Assembly: GCA_913777945.1 (NCBI GenBank)
Contig: CAJYTY010000008.1
Coordinates: 434,001-498,000 of the forward strand
Source of the DNA: an uncultured Acinetobacter sp.
GTDB lineage: Bacteria; Pseudomonadota; Gammaproteobacteria; Pseudomonadales; Moraxellaceae
DNA length: 64,000 nucleotides
Direction: 5' to 3'
The notes below the pieces were generated by a model. The model made no database searches. It saw nothing but the letters and a program-made list of their open reading frames with translations, and was not told where the DNA came from. Below are positions 28,104-37,992 of this stretch, piece after piece (position 1 is the stretch's first letter; each line of letters opens with the position of its first letter). A program made the translations under genes and the position numbers.

Positions 28104-28874
28104 ATGAAAGTTAAGGATAAGCATTTTATTGTGACGGGTGCGGCTTCTGGTTTAGGGGCTGCAACGGCAGAGTATTTAATTGCTCAGCAAGCCCATGTGA
28201 GTTTGATTGATATGAATCTCGAGGCCGGACAGGCCACAGCAGCCCGTCTGGGTAAAGGTGCTCAGTTTTTTCAGCTCGATGTAACGAGTGAAAATGAAGT
28301 ACAACGTTTTTTTGAGGAGTATCTTCACCAGCATGCCGCGCTACATGGCCTGATCAATTGCGCAGGGATTGGCCCTTCAGCCAAAGTGGTGGGAAAAGAC
28401 GGCCTACATGATCTCGCATTATTTCAAAAAGTGATGAATATTAATGTCACGGGTTCATTCAATATGATGCGCTTTGCGGCAGATGCCATGCTAAAACAGA
28501 CCGATCCGCTGCATGATGAAGATCGTGGCGTAATTATTAATACAGCGTCTGTTGCTGCATTTGATGGTCAAATTGGACAAGCTGCTTATGCGGCATCAAA
28601 AGGTGCAATTGTTTCCATGACCTTGCCGATTGCACGTGAACTGGCACGACATGCAATACGTGTAGTCACGATTGCTCCCGGCATTATGGAAACACCCATG
28701 CTAAAAGCAATGCCTCAGCAGGTACAGGATGCGCTGGGCCAGATGGTACCGTATCCCTCAAGACTCGGGCGGCCAGAGGAATTTGCAGCACTGGCTGGTC
28801 ATATTATAGAAAATAGCTATATCAATGGTGAAGTGATTCGACTCGATGGCGCGATTCGAATGGCTCCGAAGTAG
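28104..28874 (+). CDS. Short-chain dehydrogenase, 3-hydroxyacyl-CoA dehydrogenase (HSD10) type
   Basis: 256-residue classical SDR: nucleotide motif TGAASGLGAATAEYL near residue 11, NCAGIG, catalytic Ser in NTASVAAF, and YAASKGA. The sequence around NVTGSFNMMRFAADAM and RVVTIAPGIMETPML resembles the type II 3-hydroxyacyl-CoA dehydrogenases that act on 2-methyl-3-hydroxybutyryl-CoA and other acyl-CoAs. It is followed after about 150 bp by an acyl-CoA synthetase on the same strand, consistent with acyl-chain catabolism. Confidence 0.88.
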   Translation: MKVKDKHFIVTGAASGLGAATAEYLIAQQAHVSLIDMNLEAGQATAARLGKGAQFFQLDVTSENEVQRFFEEYLHQHAALHGLINCAGIGPSAKVVGKDGLHDLALFQKVMNINVTGSFNMMRFAADAMLKQTDPLHDEDRGVIINTASVAAFDGQIGQAAYAASKGAIVSMTLPIARELARHAIRVVTIAPGIMETPMLKAMPQQVQDALGQMVPYPSRLGRPEEFAALAGHIIENSYINGEVIRLDGAIRMAPK

Positions 28875-29021
28875 ACCCTAAACTAGGTATAAAACGATTT
28901 AGTGAGTGAGTGAAGAGGAAGATGGGGTCATACACGTCTTAACCACGACAACAAAAACAAAAAAGCCGTATGGACAACAGATTGATATCTGTCAGCAAAA
29001 TGGAAGAGCGAGACGATAAAA

Positions 29022-30668
29022 ATGAAAACATTAGCACAGGCATATGCAGAATTTGATCTAGATCAACTGATAGAGCAACAGCTTCATGGCTCGGCACAAT
29101 ACATCAATGCCTTTGATGAATGTTGTGGCCGATATATTGGACAACACAAAACAGCGCTGATTTGGGAAGGAAAACATGGCCAAGTTGAACACTATACCTT
29201 TGAGCAGCTCGATCTACGTTCAGCACAATTGGCCAATTTTTTTAAAAGTCAAAATATTCGTGTTGGTGACAGTATTGCAGGGTTATTGCCTCGAACGCCC
29301 GAGCTTTTAATCACAATTTTGGCCACATGGCGAATTGGTGCGATTTATCAGCCCTTATTTACTGCGTTTGAATCTAAAGCCATACAGCATCGTATCGAAA
29401 CTGCAAATACTCAGCTAATCGTTACACATGCCGAACATCTACATAAACTGAATCAGCTTAATTTGGACTCGATACTGGTAGTCGATGCAAGTAATGAGCC
29501 AAATCAAAATCTGCCAGATTTCTGGACAATGCTGAATCGCTTTGAGTCGGTCTGTCCGGTTGAATATCGAACATTTGAAGATGACTTTTTACTCATGTTC
29601 ACTTCGGGAACCACAGGGCTAGCCAAATCGGTTCCTGTACCACTTAAAGCCATTTTGGCATTTAAAGGTTATTTGCAACATGCTGTAGATTTGAGAGCGG
29701 AAGATGCATTTTGGAATTTAGCAGATCCAGGCTGGGCTTACGGATTGTATTATGGAATTACGGGCCCGTTAAGTATGGGACATCGCATCCTCTTGGATGA
29801 ACAGCCGTTTAGTGTCGATCGTGCAGTAACATTACTTCAGAAATATCAGATTAACAATTTAACAGGCTCTCCTACAGCATTTCGGATGTTCTTTGGCTTT
29901 AAAGAAAAATTTGATGCACAAATTGCACAACATTTAAGAGTGGTAAGTAGTGCAGGAGAGCCGCTGACGCCTGAAGTGATTCACTGGTTTAAAGAATATC
30001 TTCAGGTCGATATCTATGACCAATATGGGCAAACTGAATTGGGTATGGTGATAGGTAATCATCATGCACTTCAACATGAAGTCAAGATCGGATCGGCTGG
30101 TTTTGCGATACCTGGACATCGTTTTGCTGTTTTAAATGAACAATTGCAAGAACTTGAAAAGGGTGGTGTTGGCATGTTGGCGATTGATTGGACACAATCG
30201 CCACTCATGTGGTTTAAAGGTTATGCAGGTACAAATCGAAAATCATTTAAAGGTAATTATTATTTAACTGGAGATACTGTTCAACTCAATGAGTTGGGAG
30301 GAATCGATTTTGTCGGGCGTGCAGACGATGTCATTACAACGTCGGGTTATCGTGTTGGCCCATTTGATGTAGAAAGTACCTTGCTCGAATGTGAAGAAGT
30401 GCTTGAGTCTGCAGTGATTGGTAAGCCTGATGCTGCACGCACTGAAATTGTGAAAGCGTTTGTGGTGCTTAAACCACAGCACCTTGCTTCAGATGCTTTG
30501 AAAGAAAAGCTTCAGATGTATGTTCGTGGTCGATTATCAAAGCATGCCTATCCTAAAGAGATTGAATTCATGGCAGCTTTGCCCAAAACCGTTAGCGGAA
30601 AAATTCAACGTGGCGTGCTCAAACAGCAAGAAATCGACAAAATGCAGATGCATGCTTTAATCAGTTAG
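29022..30668 (+). CDS. AMP-dependent acyl-CoA synthetase
   Basis: 548-residue ANL-superfamily enzyme that activates a carboxylic acid with ATP and CoA. Core motifs: P-loop-like MFTSGTTGLAKSVPVP near residue 193, YDQYGQTELG, TGDTVQLNELGGIDFVGRADDVI, and catalytic Lys in KTVSGKIQRGVLK near the C-terminus. It resembles acetyl- to medium-chain acyl-CoA synthetases (AcsM-like). The exact acid is unknown. It is likely coexpressed with the upstream SDR under the AraC regulator. Confidence 0.9.
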   Translation: MKTLAQAYAEFDLDQLIEQQLHGSAQYINAFDECCGRYIGQHKTALIWEGKHGQVEHYTFEQLDLRSAQLANFFKSQNIRVGDSIAGLLPRTPELLITILATWRIGAIYQPLFTAFESKAIQHRIETANTQLIVTHAEHLHKLNQLNLDSILVVDASNEPNQNLPDFWTMLNRFESVCPVEYRTFEDDFLLMFTSGTTGLAKSVPVPLKAILAFKGYLQHAVDLRAEDAFWNLADPGWAYGLYYGITGPLSMGHRILLDEQPFSVDRAVTLLQKYQINNLTGSPTAFRMFFGFKEKFDAQIAQHLRVVSSAGEPLTPEVIHWFKEYLQVDIYDQYGQTELGMVIGNHHALQHEVKIGSAGFAIPGHRFAVLNEQLQELEKGGVGMLAIDWTQSPLMWFKGYAGTNRKSFKGNYYLTGDTVQLNELGGIDFVGRADDVITTSGYRVGPFDVESTLLECEEVLESAVIGKPDAARTEIVKAFVVLKPQHLASDALKEKLQMYVRGRLSKHAYPKEIEFMAALPKTVSGKIQRGVLKQQEIDKMQMHALIS

Positions 30669-30672
30669 GTTT

Positions 30673-30708
30673 AAAAAAAGCAGGTTGCACCGTGGCTCAA
30701 CCTGCTTT
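30673..30708. terminator. bidirectional terminator between acyl-CoA synthetase and flavin reductase
   Basis: AAAGCAGGTTG (30677-30687) pairs with CAACCTGCTTT (30698-30708), an 11-bp stem with a ten-base loop. A-run on the left and T-rich right side serve both convergent genes. Confidence 0.8.
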
Positions 30709-30715
30709 GAAGTAT

Positions 30716-31297
30716 TTATTTATCGGTTTTTACTTCATCGCCAATGGTGTAAAACGTTCCACCAGCGATGTAATGTAAACTTTTCAGTTGTGGATCGGCA
30801 TCATCAAAATACCAATGTCCATCGCGAAATACACGATTATCTGCCCATGCACCTACAACTGCGCCAATGAATAGATCATGTTCTTGCTGGTTGTGGGGTT
30901 CTGGAATAAGTTTACACACCAACCAGGCGATACAACCTTCAACAAGTGGTACATCTAGCCCATCCTGATAAAAAAGTTTGGTTCCACATTGCTCGAGTTT
31001 ATTGGGTTCATTAAATAAGCTTAATGTGCCCAGTTCTTTGGTCATATCAATTTGAGCAAGACAAGGAACCTGTAAGGCAAAATAACCGCTTTCCTCAACC
31101 AGTTGACGCGTTCGTGTACTTTTATCTAAGACCACAGTCACTTTTGCGGGTGAAAATTCAAGTGCACAGGCCCATGAGGCAGCCATGACATTTTCTGTAT
31201 CTGCCGACTTTGCAGACACCAATACGGTTGGACCATGATTTAGCAAGCGATATGATTTGGGTAATTCAACCGATTGAATGTGTGTATTATGATGCAT
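30716..31297 (-). CDS. Flavin reductase-like FMN-binding protein
   Basis: 193 residues of the flavin reductase / DIM6-NTAB fold. Visible family blocks are VLVSAKSADTENVMAASWACALEFSP (start of the FMN-binding region), VVLDKSTRTRQLVEES and GYFALQVPC. It would reduce flavin with NAD(P)H or bind FMN. A possible partner is the luciferase-like enzyme at 22.9 kb, but they are not linked. It lies 30 bp downstream of the MprF-like gene on the same strand. Confidence 0.85.
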   Translation of the reverse strand: MHHNTHIQSVELPKSYRLLNHGPTVLVSAKSADTENVMAASWACALEFSPAKVTVVLDKSTRTRQLVEESGYFALQVPCLAQIDMTKELGTLSLFNEPNKLEQCGTKLFYQDGLDVPLVEGCIAWLVCKLIPEPHNQQEHDLFIGAVVGAWADNRVFRDGHWYFDDADPQLKSLHYIAGGTFYTIGDEVKTDK

Positions 31298-31327
31298 AAA
31301 AATTTTTACCTTTTAATGGAGATTTGG

Positions 31328-33898
31328 CTATTTTTTGATAATTCCTTTCCATCCGCCTGCAATTAAACGCGTGATGGTTAACAGGGTAAAGGGAGCAGAC
31401 AAGCCAGCGGGTGTTGCTAAATAACGTGATTGCCACACCGGATTGAATTTAGCTTTATATTCATAAAGACCTTCAAAATTGTAAAATTCTTCACCAAGAT
31501 CAAAAATCGTGGTGCCAATTTTGTGCCAAAGTGGCGCAAGAGGATGCCGCTCCAGACCAGATAATGGAGCTACACCTAAGTTGAACCAGGTATATTGCTG
31601 CGTTTTTCCCCATAGCATTAGCTCCGCAAATATAAAATCCATCACACCATTTGGAGCCAATGGGTCATAACGCATTAAATCTATAGAAAGCTCTTCATGT
31701 GAAAAAGTTTCCCACAGATTGGCAAAAGCCATAATTTGACCTTCAGGTGATCGTGCAACCGCAACCCGCGTTCGGCAGATATAGGCTTCACTAAAAAAAC
31801 CTAACGAAAATCGTTTTTCACGAACCTGTTTTTGTGTCAGCCAAGCATCAGAAATTTCTTTCAGTCGATTAATATTGGCCACCACGGCATCTCGTTCAAG
31901 TACTTCAAAGTAATAGTTTTGTTTAATTAATTTATTTCGACCTCGGCGCAAGTTATCTCGTTTTTTTCCTTCCAGTCCAAATTGTGATAATTCAACGCGA
32001 GCTTCTTGGCCTAATTTGAGTAAACTTAGTCCAAGATCAAGATAAATCGGTAAATATTCTTCACTAATTTGATAAAAAACAATTTTGGCACCAAACCGAT
32101 CGGCCTGTTCTTTGAATTTCCAAAGGAGTTCGCCAAATGCCGACGAATTGCCTACCGGATCTCCCATTGCAATCCAGTATTTTTTGGTCGTAGCGTAGGC
32201 AATAAATGCGGATCGATCTTCTGACCAGAAGATTTTTTTATCTCCCAGTAATGCTAAAAAGCCTTGGGTATCATGAGTCTGATGGAGAATATTTTCTATA
32301 TCGTTAAGTTCGGATTCATCAAGTTGTTCAATATGTTCAGGTCGAGAAATTCCAAATAATTGCCAGATAAATATTGCAATTAGAAGTACTACAATTACGA
32401 TAGATGAACGTAAAAATCGTGAAACATCATTTTTATAGGAAAACTGCCACCATAGATCATCAGAGTAGATAACATGATGATAGGCAAAAAAGCCTAACCA
32501 TGTACTGCCGGCGACTACAAGAACGATACTGATGAGCCAAAAAGGCTCTGGTGATAGCTCAAACAGTGATGATTTTCGATAAAAATAACGATGAGAAATT
32601 AAAATACAAACAAAAATAATGAGTAATGCAACAACTTTAACCCAGCCACTTGCTGTCAAAACTGAGCTTAAAATTGCCAATGCCAAAAGAATTAAAGCGC
32701 CGTACCATGCTGCATCTAGTTTGAGATAAATACCCCGTGCTAGAAATAGCAATAATACCCCAACGAGTGAGCCCATTAAGTGCGACAGTTCCAGCACTGG
32801 CAGTGGGATGAAATTACTCAACCAGTGCAGATTATTGGGTAAAGTGGGTAAAGCCCCTGAAACCAATAGATAAGCACCGCTTAAAAATAAAAATAATGCA
32901 AAAATTTGCGGCGCTACAGAAGGAATTATTCGTGTTGCGAGTTTTTCTGCCTGAATAAGTTTACTTCGATGCTGATAAAAATCTTTTAAAACCAGTAGAG
33001 TTCCAGCAATGAATAAAGGTAAAAAGTAATAAATCACCCGATACAAAACCAATGCAATTGCAATCGCGGGTTGGCTTGTTGCCAATACATTGCTGGAAAG
33101 CCACAAAAAAGAACCTTCAAAAACGCCAATACCACCGGGTACTTGAGAAACTAAACCTAGAAGCTGAGCCAAGATAAAAATAACGATAAAGCTTTCAAAG
33201 TTGATGCCTGGAATATCTTTTAGCAATATCCAGAGCACAGTAGAGGCTAAGATAAGATCTGAACAAGCCAGTAAAGTTTGTAAAAAAGCAGTTTTGGGGG
33301 AAGGAAGATCGATACTGAGGTTTTTAATTCTTATTGGCTTTTTGACAAGAACAACGATGCCCCAATATATGATCAAAAATCCTGCACTCAACAAGATTAA
33401 AATATAAAAGAGATGTAGCTGATTTAAGTGATCGAGTACATTTGCTGGGGCAAGCACAATTGAAATTAGTCCAAGTGTCATCAGACCAATAAAAAAAGTC
33501 AGACTTAAAAAAGCCGAGATTTTTGCAATATCCCAGCCGTGAACGCCCATTTTTTGATAAAAACGATAGCGAATTGAACCCCCAGAGGCCCATGCATGCC
33601 CAGTGTTGTTACTGATAGCAAAGCTGACAAACGAAGTGAATAGAATATATCTATATTTGGTGTTGCGATATCCTAATGACCTTAAAGCCAAAACATCATA
33701 AAGTGTAAGGAGTAGATAGCTGGCTAATGTCAAACCACATGCCATTAGCGCGATTGACCAAGGAATATTGTTCCAGTGTTTAAGTAAGCCTGAAAACTCA
33801 TGGGTTTCAAGTTCTTTATGTATGATAAATAATGCTATGCAAAATAAAATGACTGGCGCATATTGAATTATCTTTTTGAGGAAGGGCTGTTTGAGCAT
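31328..33898 (-). CDS. mprF: Bifunctional lysylphosphatidylglycerol flippase/synthetase MprF-like
   Basis: MprF transfers lysine or alanine from charged tRNA to phosphatidylglycerol and flips the product outward, lowering surface negative charge and sensitivity to cationic peptides. The 856-residue protein has the two-part layout: about 14 hydrophobic segments over residues 1-510 (flippase) and a cytosolic DUF2156/GNAT-like synthetase from about 530 to the end (IAYATTKKYWIAMGDPVG, RRGRNKLIKQNYYFEV, SIDLMRYDPLAPNGVMDFI, FNLGVAPLSGL). Amino-acid specificity cannot be told by eye. Divergent from the HscC-like gene. Confidence 0.9.
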   Translation of the reverse strand: MLKQPFLKKIIQYAPVILFCIALFIIHKELETHEFSGLLKHWNNIPWSIALMACGLTLASYLLLTLYDVLALRSLGYRNTKYRYILFTSFVSFAISNNTGHAWASGGSIRYRFYQKMGVHGWDIAKISAFLSLTFFIGLMTLGLISIVLAPANVLDHLNQLHLFYILILLSAGFLIIYWGIVVLVKKPIRIKNLSIDLPSPKTAFLQTLLACSDLILASTVLWILLKDIPGINFESFIVIFILAQLLGLVSQVPGGIGVFEGSFLWLSSNVLATSQPAIAIALVLYRVIYYFLPLFIAGTLLVLKDFYQHRSKLIQAEKLATRIIPSVAPQIFALFLFLSGAYLLVSGALPTLPNNLHWLSNFIPLPVLELSHLMGSLVGVLLLFLARGIYLKLDAAWYGALILLALAILSSVLTASGWVKVVALLIIFVCILISHRYFYRKSSLFELSPEPFWLISIVLVVAGSTWLGFFAYHHVIYSDDLWWQFSYKNDVSRFLRSSIVIVVLLIAIFIWQLFGISRPEHIEQLDESELNDIENILHQTHDTQGFLALLGDKKIFWSEDRSAFIAYATTKKYWIAMGDPVGNSSAFGELLWKFKEQADRFGAKIVFYQISEEYLPIYLDLGLSLLKLGQEARVELSQFGLEGKKRDNLRRGRNKLIKQNYYFEVLERDAVVANINRLKEISDAWLTQKQVREKRFSLGFFSEAYICRTRVAVARSPEGQIMAFANLWETFSHEELSIDLMRYDPLAPNGVMDFIFAELMLWGKTQQYTWFNLGVAPLSGLERHPLAPLWHKIGTTIFDLGEEFYNFEGLYEYKAKFNPVWQSRYLATPAGLSAPFTLLTITRLIAGGWKGIIKK

Positions 33899-34072
33899 AA
33901 GAAAAAAGTGCCAAAATCTAAACTATTGTTGTTGATTTAAGTATATGCATTTTTAATCAAATACCTACCTGAATATTGATGATTTTGAGTCGTCAAACAT
34001 ATTTTTCTTGGCTAGAATGTGAGTAGCTAAAACTACTCTTTTCTCAACGAAACTTTTAATATTTGATAAAAA
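33899..34072. promoter_or_regulatory. divergent promoter region, mprF-like / hscC-like
   Basis: 174 bp, AT-rich, between two divergent genes. Promoter elements could not be pinned down with confidence. Neither start has a strong Shine-Dalgarno sequence. Confidence 0.4.
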
Positions 34073-35773
34073 ATGAAAGAAATAAAACCTTTAATTGGCA
34101 TTGATCTTGGAACAAGTAACTCGCTTGTAGGTGTATTTGAAAATGGTCAACCCAGACTCATTGAAAATGCTTATGGAAGCAAATTGACACCTTCAGCAAT
34201 TGCGATGGATGAAGATCAGCAAATTTTGATTGGGCAGGCTGCTTTAGAGCTACGCGCTTCTGGTCGGGATGTTTTGACGAGTTTCAAACGTTTGATGGGT
34301 ACATCTAAACCATTAAAATTAGGAGATCGTAGTTTTTCAGCGATTGAGCTTTCATCACTGATTTTACGTTCTCTTAAACAGGACGCTGAGCATGCTTTGC
34401 AATCTGAAGTTGATGAAGCAGTGATTACTGTGCCCGCTTATTTTAATGATATACAACGTCAAGCCACAATTTCTGCCGCCGAACTGGCTGGCTTGAAAGT
34501 AAGTCGCCTTATAAATGAACCAACTGCTGCGGCTTTAGCTTATGGACTTGGTCAGAATGAGGATAGTTGCTTTCTTATTTTTGATTTAGGCGGCGGTACG
34601 TTTGATGTTTCAATTGTCGAGTTATTTGATGGTGTTATTGAAGTGCGAGCCAGTGCAGGAGATAATTACTTAGGTGGAGACGACTTTGTACAGTTAATCA
34701 TGAAGCAATACTGGAAAAAGAATGCTTCTCTGTTTGGATATAATGAAACTACGATTCCTTATGATGTTGAAATTGCATTAAAAGCCAAAGCTCAATATTG
34801 TCTACATGTACTGAGTAAGCAGACATCTACCCAGCTTAATTTTAAATGGAATGATCATGAAGCAACACTCGAAATTTCTCAAGATGATTTGACCAACTGG
34901 GCAGAGCCGTTGCTATTAAGATTACGCCGTCCGCTTGAACGAGCCCTGCGGGATGCCCGAATTTTACCTAAGCAAGTAGACCAGATTATTATGGTAGGTG
35001 GAGCAACGCGCATACCTGCTGTACGCAAATTGGTTACCAAATTATTTGGACGTTTTCCTTCAACCAGTATTCAGCCAGATGAGGCAATTGTTCGAGGCGC
35101 ATGTATTCAGGCTGGTTTAAAAGCAAAAGATCAATCTTTAAAAGAAGTGGTTCTAACTGATGTTTGCCCATTTAGTTTAGGAATTGCTGTAGGTGATGAA
35201 GATCAGTTTTCACCTATTCTGGAGCGTAATATTGTCATTCCAGCCAGTAAGGTAAATACCTATACTGCAATGAAGAAAGGCCAGCGAGAGATTGTGGTGC
35301 AGATTTATCAGGGTGAACACCGATTATGTCGAGAAAATGTCTCTCTAGGCTCTTTAACTGTACCATTACCCCCAAATGACGATTACTTATCCATCGATGT
35401 TAGATTTTCATATAATCCTAACGGAATTCTGGATGTGGATGTGGATGTTCCAGCAACAGGTGAGCGATTACAAAAGGTTGTGGTGAATCATCAAAGTGTC
35501 ATGTCTGCTGATGAGATTGAAAAAGCTCGGTTACAACTCCAATCACTTAAAATTCATCCACGAGATAACCTGATTAATAAGAGTTTACTATTACGAGCCG
35601 AGCGTCTGTATAGTGAACGAACGGGTGATCTTCGTTATCAAATTGGCGATCGTACAGAACGCTTTAATCAAATTCTCAATCAACAGGATGAACGACAAAT
35701 TCGTGAAGCCAGACAATATTTTGAGGCTTTCTTGAATGAGGTTGAAGATTTGAGTTTGTTCGAAGAATATTAA
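34073..35773 (+). CDS. HscC-type Hsp70 chaperone
   Basis: 566-residue Hsp70 paralogue. Nucleotide-binding domain motifs [14 protein letters not shown] (residues 7-20), [16 protein letters not shown] (near 174) and [14 protein letters not shown] (near 305) are intact. The substrate-binding domain is followed by a shortened lid, giving about 70 residues less than DnaK, the usual HscC length. HscC works with specialised membrane J-like proteins rather than DnaJ. Here such a protein is encoded convergently just downstream, which supports the assignment. Substrates are unknown. Confidence 0.88.
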   Translation: MKEIKPLIGIDLGTSNSLVGVFENGQPRLIENAYGSKLTPSAIAMDEDQQILIGQAALELRASGRDVLTSFKRLMGTSKPLKLGDRSFSAIELSSLILRSLKQDAEHALQSEVDEAVITVPAYFNDIQRQATISAAELAGLKVSRLINEPTAAALAYGLGQNEDSCFLIFDLGGGTFDVSIVELFDGVIEVRASAGDNYLGGDDFVQLIMKQYWKKNASLFGYNETTIPYDVEIALKAKAQYCLHVLSKQTSTQLNFKWNDHEATLEISQDDLTNWAEPLLLRLRRPLERALRDARILPKQVDQIIMVGGATRIPAVRKLVTKLFGRFPSTSIQPDEAIVRGACIQAGLKAKDQSLKEVVLTDVCPFSLGIAVGDEDQFSPILERNIVIPASKVNTYTAMKKGQREIVVQIYQGEHRLCRENVSLGSLTVPLPPNDDYLSIDVRFSYNPNGILDVDVDVPATGERLQKVVVNHQSVMSADEIEKARLQLQSLKIHPRDNLINKSLLLRAERLYSERTGDLRYQIGDRTERFNQILNQQDERQIREARQYFEAFLNEVEDLSLFEEY

Positions 35774-35840
35774 ATAGTTTTGAATGACTAACAATGACCA
35801 TGAAAAACCTTTCATGACGTAAACATAACTTTGTTGAACG

Positions 35841-35866
35841 AGTGCCTGTCAGAAATTTCAGGCACT
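35841..35866. terminator. stem-loop between the convergent hscC-like and J-like genes
   Basis: AGTGCCTG (35841-35848) pairs with CAGGCACT (35859-35866) around a ten-base loop. T-richness is weak on both sides, so it may be a weak shared terminator. Confidence 0.5.
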
Positions 35867-35883
35867 TGATCTTTACAACGCAA

Positions 35884-37869
35884 TTAACTCAACTGTTTTT
35901 TTATTTTTATGCTTTGATAAAGATAAAAAGCAGTGATAAGGCCTAAGATAAGGATATAAAGTCCAACAATCATAGTGGCGATATAAGAGATATATTTGAT
36001 AAAAGAAGAAAATTTTTTGGTATTGAATATCGTAAAAAATAATCCTAAGAAAGTTAAGCAGGCGGCATAAATATAGTGCTGAGAATTTTCAGATATAACA
36101 AAATAGCCAACCGATCCAACAAAAGCAATTCGAAGCAAAATAATGATGATTGCTTTGCGTGTAACTTGTTGTTCGGTTAAATCATCCGTATTTTTCTTGG
36201 CACCAAACACGTAAAACAGCGGTCGAAATGAATCTGGAAATAATAAACAACTGATCGGAATTAAACTAAAGCTGATGAGCCAAGGTCGATACGGTTGACC
36301 CAAAGTATAAAAAATAAAACCAAATCCAAGACACAAAATTGCTATACCTATTCCTATCATGAGATAATCATATTTAATATAAGCGCTTTGAAAGATACGA
36401 TTCATATTTTTATGGGCATCTAGTTTAAGGCAGCCCAACAGAATAATTGTAAAAATTACCCATAGATAACTCAGTGAAGAATACAGAATCGTTGGTAGAG
36501 CTGAAGCGGCAATGCACATAAGAAAGCCGCTGATAAACCAGATTTTCTGATAGCGAAGTAACTGCTCATCACGATTTGGAAAAGCCAAAATTTTTGCATG
36601 AGTTATAGGTTGAACAATAAATGTAAATACGATGAAAACGCCAATTGAAATTAAAATCAGACTTTTCTGTGTAAGTAAATTTGATAAAAACTGATTCAAT
36701 ACGAAGAAAGTAGCTACAGAAAGTACTAAATTGAATAAAACAAAGTGTTTTATATGATTGATGCTTTTAAGAAAGTTGTAGTTGATATTGGATGCGGTAT
36801 CGTTTATCTCAAATTGATCAATAACATCAATGACGTTCTGTTCTGGATGATGGTGTCCAAGCTGTTTTTGAAGATGCAGCATCTTAAATGGATGAAAACT
36901 TTGTGAACTTGAAAGGTACTCGAAGATAGAATAATCCTCATGCGATAATGATTTATATAAATCACGTTTCTGCAAAAAATCATGCAAACGTTGCTGTAGT
37001 ATACGATGATAATAATGATCGTTGTATTCATGCAGATCATCTGGATATACATCATTCCAGCGCTCAAGAAACCTGAAATATTGTGGGCTCATCGTATCTA
37101 CTCTTAGCTCTGCCACAGCACTCATGAGTTGGTCTTTAATCTCAATTTGCTGCTCAAGTGGTAGATCAAACTGTTGATTGAGTAGTAAACTAAATCTTTC
37201 AAAAACGTCATTACTAATATTATCTTCCCACAGTAACTGTTTGACTTGATAAAGCTCATCAGTGACAGGATCAATTCCCTGAGTAATATTTTGATCAGAT
37301 TGTTCATCATTAAGGTCAATAACCATTTCTGAATGATTGTAAAACTCATTAGTTTGGTTAGATGTTATAGTTAAGTGTTCTGTCGATTCTGCTAAATAGC
37401 CGATAAAGTCTTCAAGATCGTGATCACGTAACAAGTGATCCATGCGTTCAATGTAAGATAATCGCGTTACCTCTTCATTCACTGTATTGAGATGATCACC
37501 AAATTCGTGCAATGCTTCTCGAATATTAAAGTGAATGTCTTGCTCGATGATACGCTGCTGAATTGCAAGATAAATTTCTTCAAGCTCGCTATCTGGTAAT
37601 TGATTAATTTCGATTTCTTGAAGAGATTCAGTTTGCTCAATTAAACGGTCTGTGCGTTGTTCATCATTAAAAATAGAATCATTAATCTCTTCTTGATCAA
37701 ACAATTCATACTGCGCTTCATATTGGGCAGTTTGAAGGGCTTCTCTCAATGAAATAAACTGATCTGGCTGAGTGTCTTGATCAATTTGTTTGAGCTTTAT
37801 AGCGTATGCTTTCTTAATTGCTCTTAAATTTGTAGTAGGTTCTATTCCAAGTTGTTGCCATGCAGTCAT
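35884..37869 (-). CDS. Membrane J-like co-chaperone (DjlB/DjlC-like)
   Basis: 661 residues. The first 60 (WQQLGIEPTTNLRAIKKAYA, then LREALQTAQYEAQYELF) match the degenerate J domain of HscC partners. The usual HPD tripeptide is not present: the loop reads KQIDQDTQPDQF. Residues about 60-370 are acidic and helical, and the C-terminal half from about residue 375 has roughly eight transmembrane segments, so the J-like domain faces the cytosol. It is convergent with the HscC-like gene, the expected partner. This is probably a specialised membrane-quality or stress function; substrates are unknown. Confidence 0.8.
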   Translation of the reverse strand: MTAWQQLGIEPTTNLRAIKKAYAIKLKQIDQDTQPDQFISLREALQTAQYEAQYELFDQEEINDSIFNDEQRTDRLIEQTESLQEIEINQLPDSELEEIYLAIQQRIIEQDIHFNIREALHEFGDHLNTVNEEVTRLSYIERMDHLLRDHDLEDFIGYLAESTEHLTITSNQTNEFYNHSEMVIDLNDEQSDQNITQGIDPVTDELYQVKQLLWEDNISNDVFERFSLLLNQQFDLPLEQQIEIKDQLMSAVAELRVDTMSPQYFRFLERWNDVYPDDLHEYNDHYYHRILQQRLHDFLQKRDLYKSLSHEDYSIFEYLSSSQSFHPFKMLHLQKQLGHHHPEQNVIDVIDQFEINDTASNINYNFLKSINHIKHFVLFNLVLSVATFFVLNQFLSNLLTQKSLILISIGVFIVFTFIVQPITHAKILAFPNRDEQLLRYQKIWFISGFLMCIAASALPTILYSSLSYLWVIFTIILLGCLKLDAHKNMNRIFQSAYIKYDYLMIGIGIAILCLGFGFIFYTLGQPYRPWLISFSLIPISCLLFPDSFRPLFYVFGAKKNTDDLTEQQVTRKAIIIILLRIAFVGSVGYFVISENSQHYIYAACLTFLGLFFTIFNTKKFSSFIKYISYIATMIVGLYILILGLITAFYLYQSIKIKKQLS

Positions 37870-37992
37870 TTCTTTTACTCAAAATTTTCTTATCTATCGT
37901 CAGTAAAAGCTGATATGAATCAGCAAAGTAATATTTGATTGATAGTTTGAGTGACTATTTTAATATGCTTCAAATGATTGATCAAAATATAT

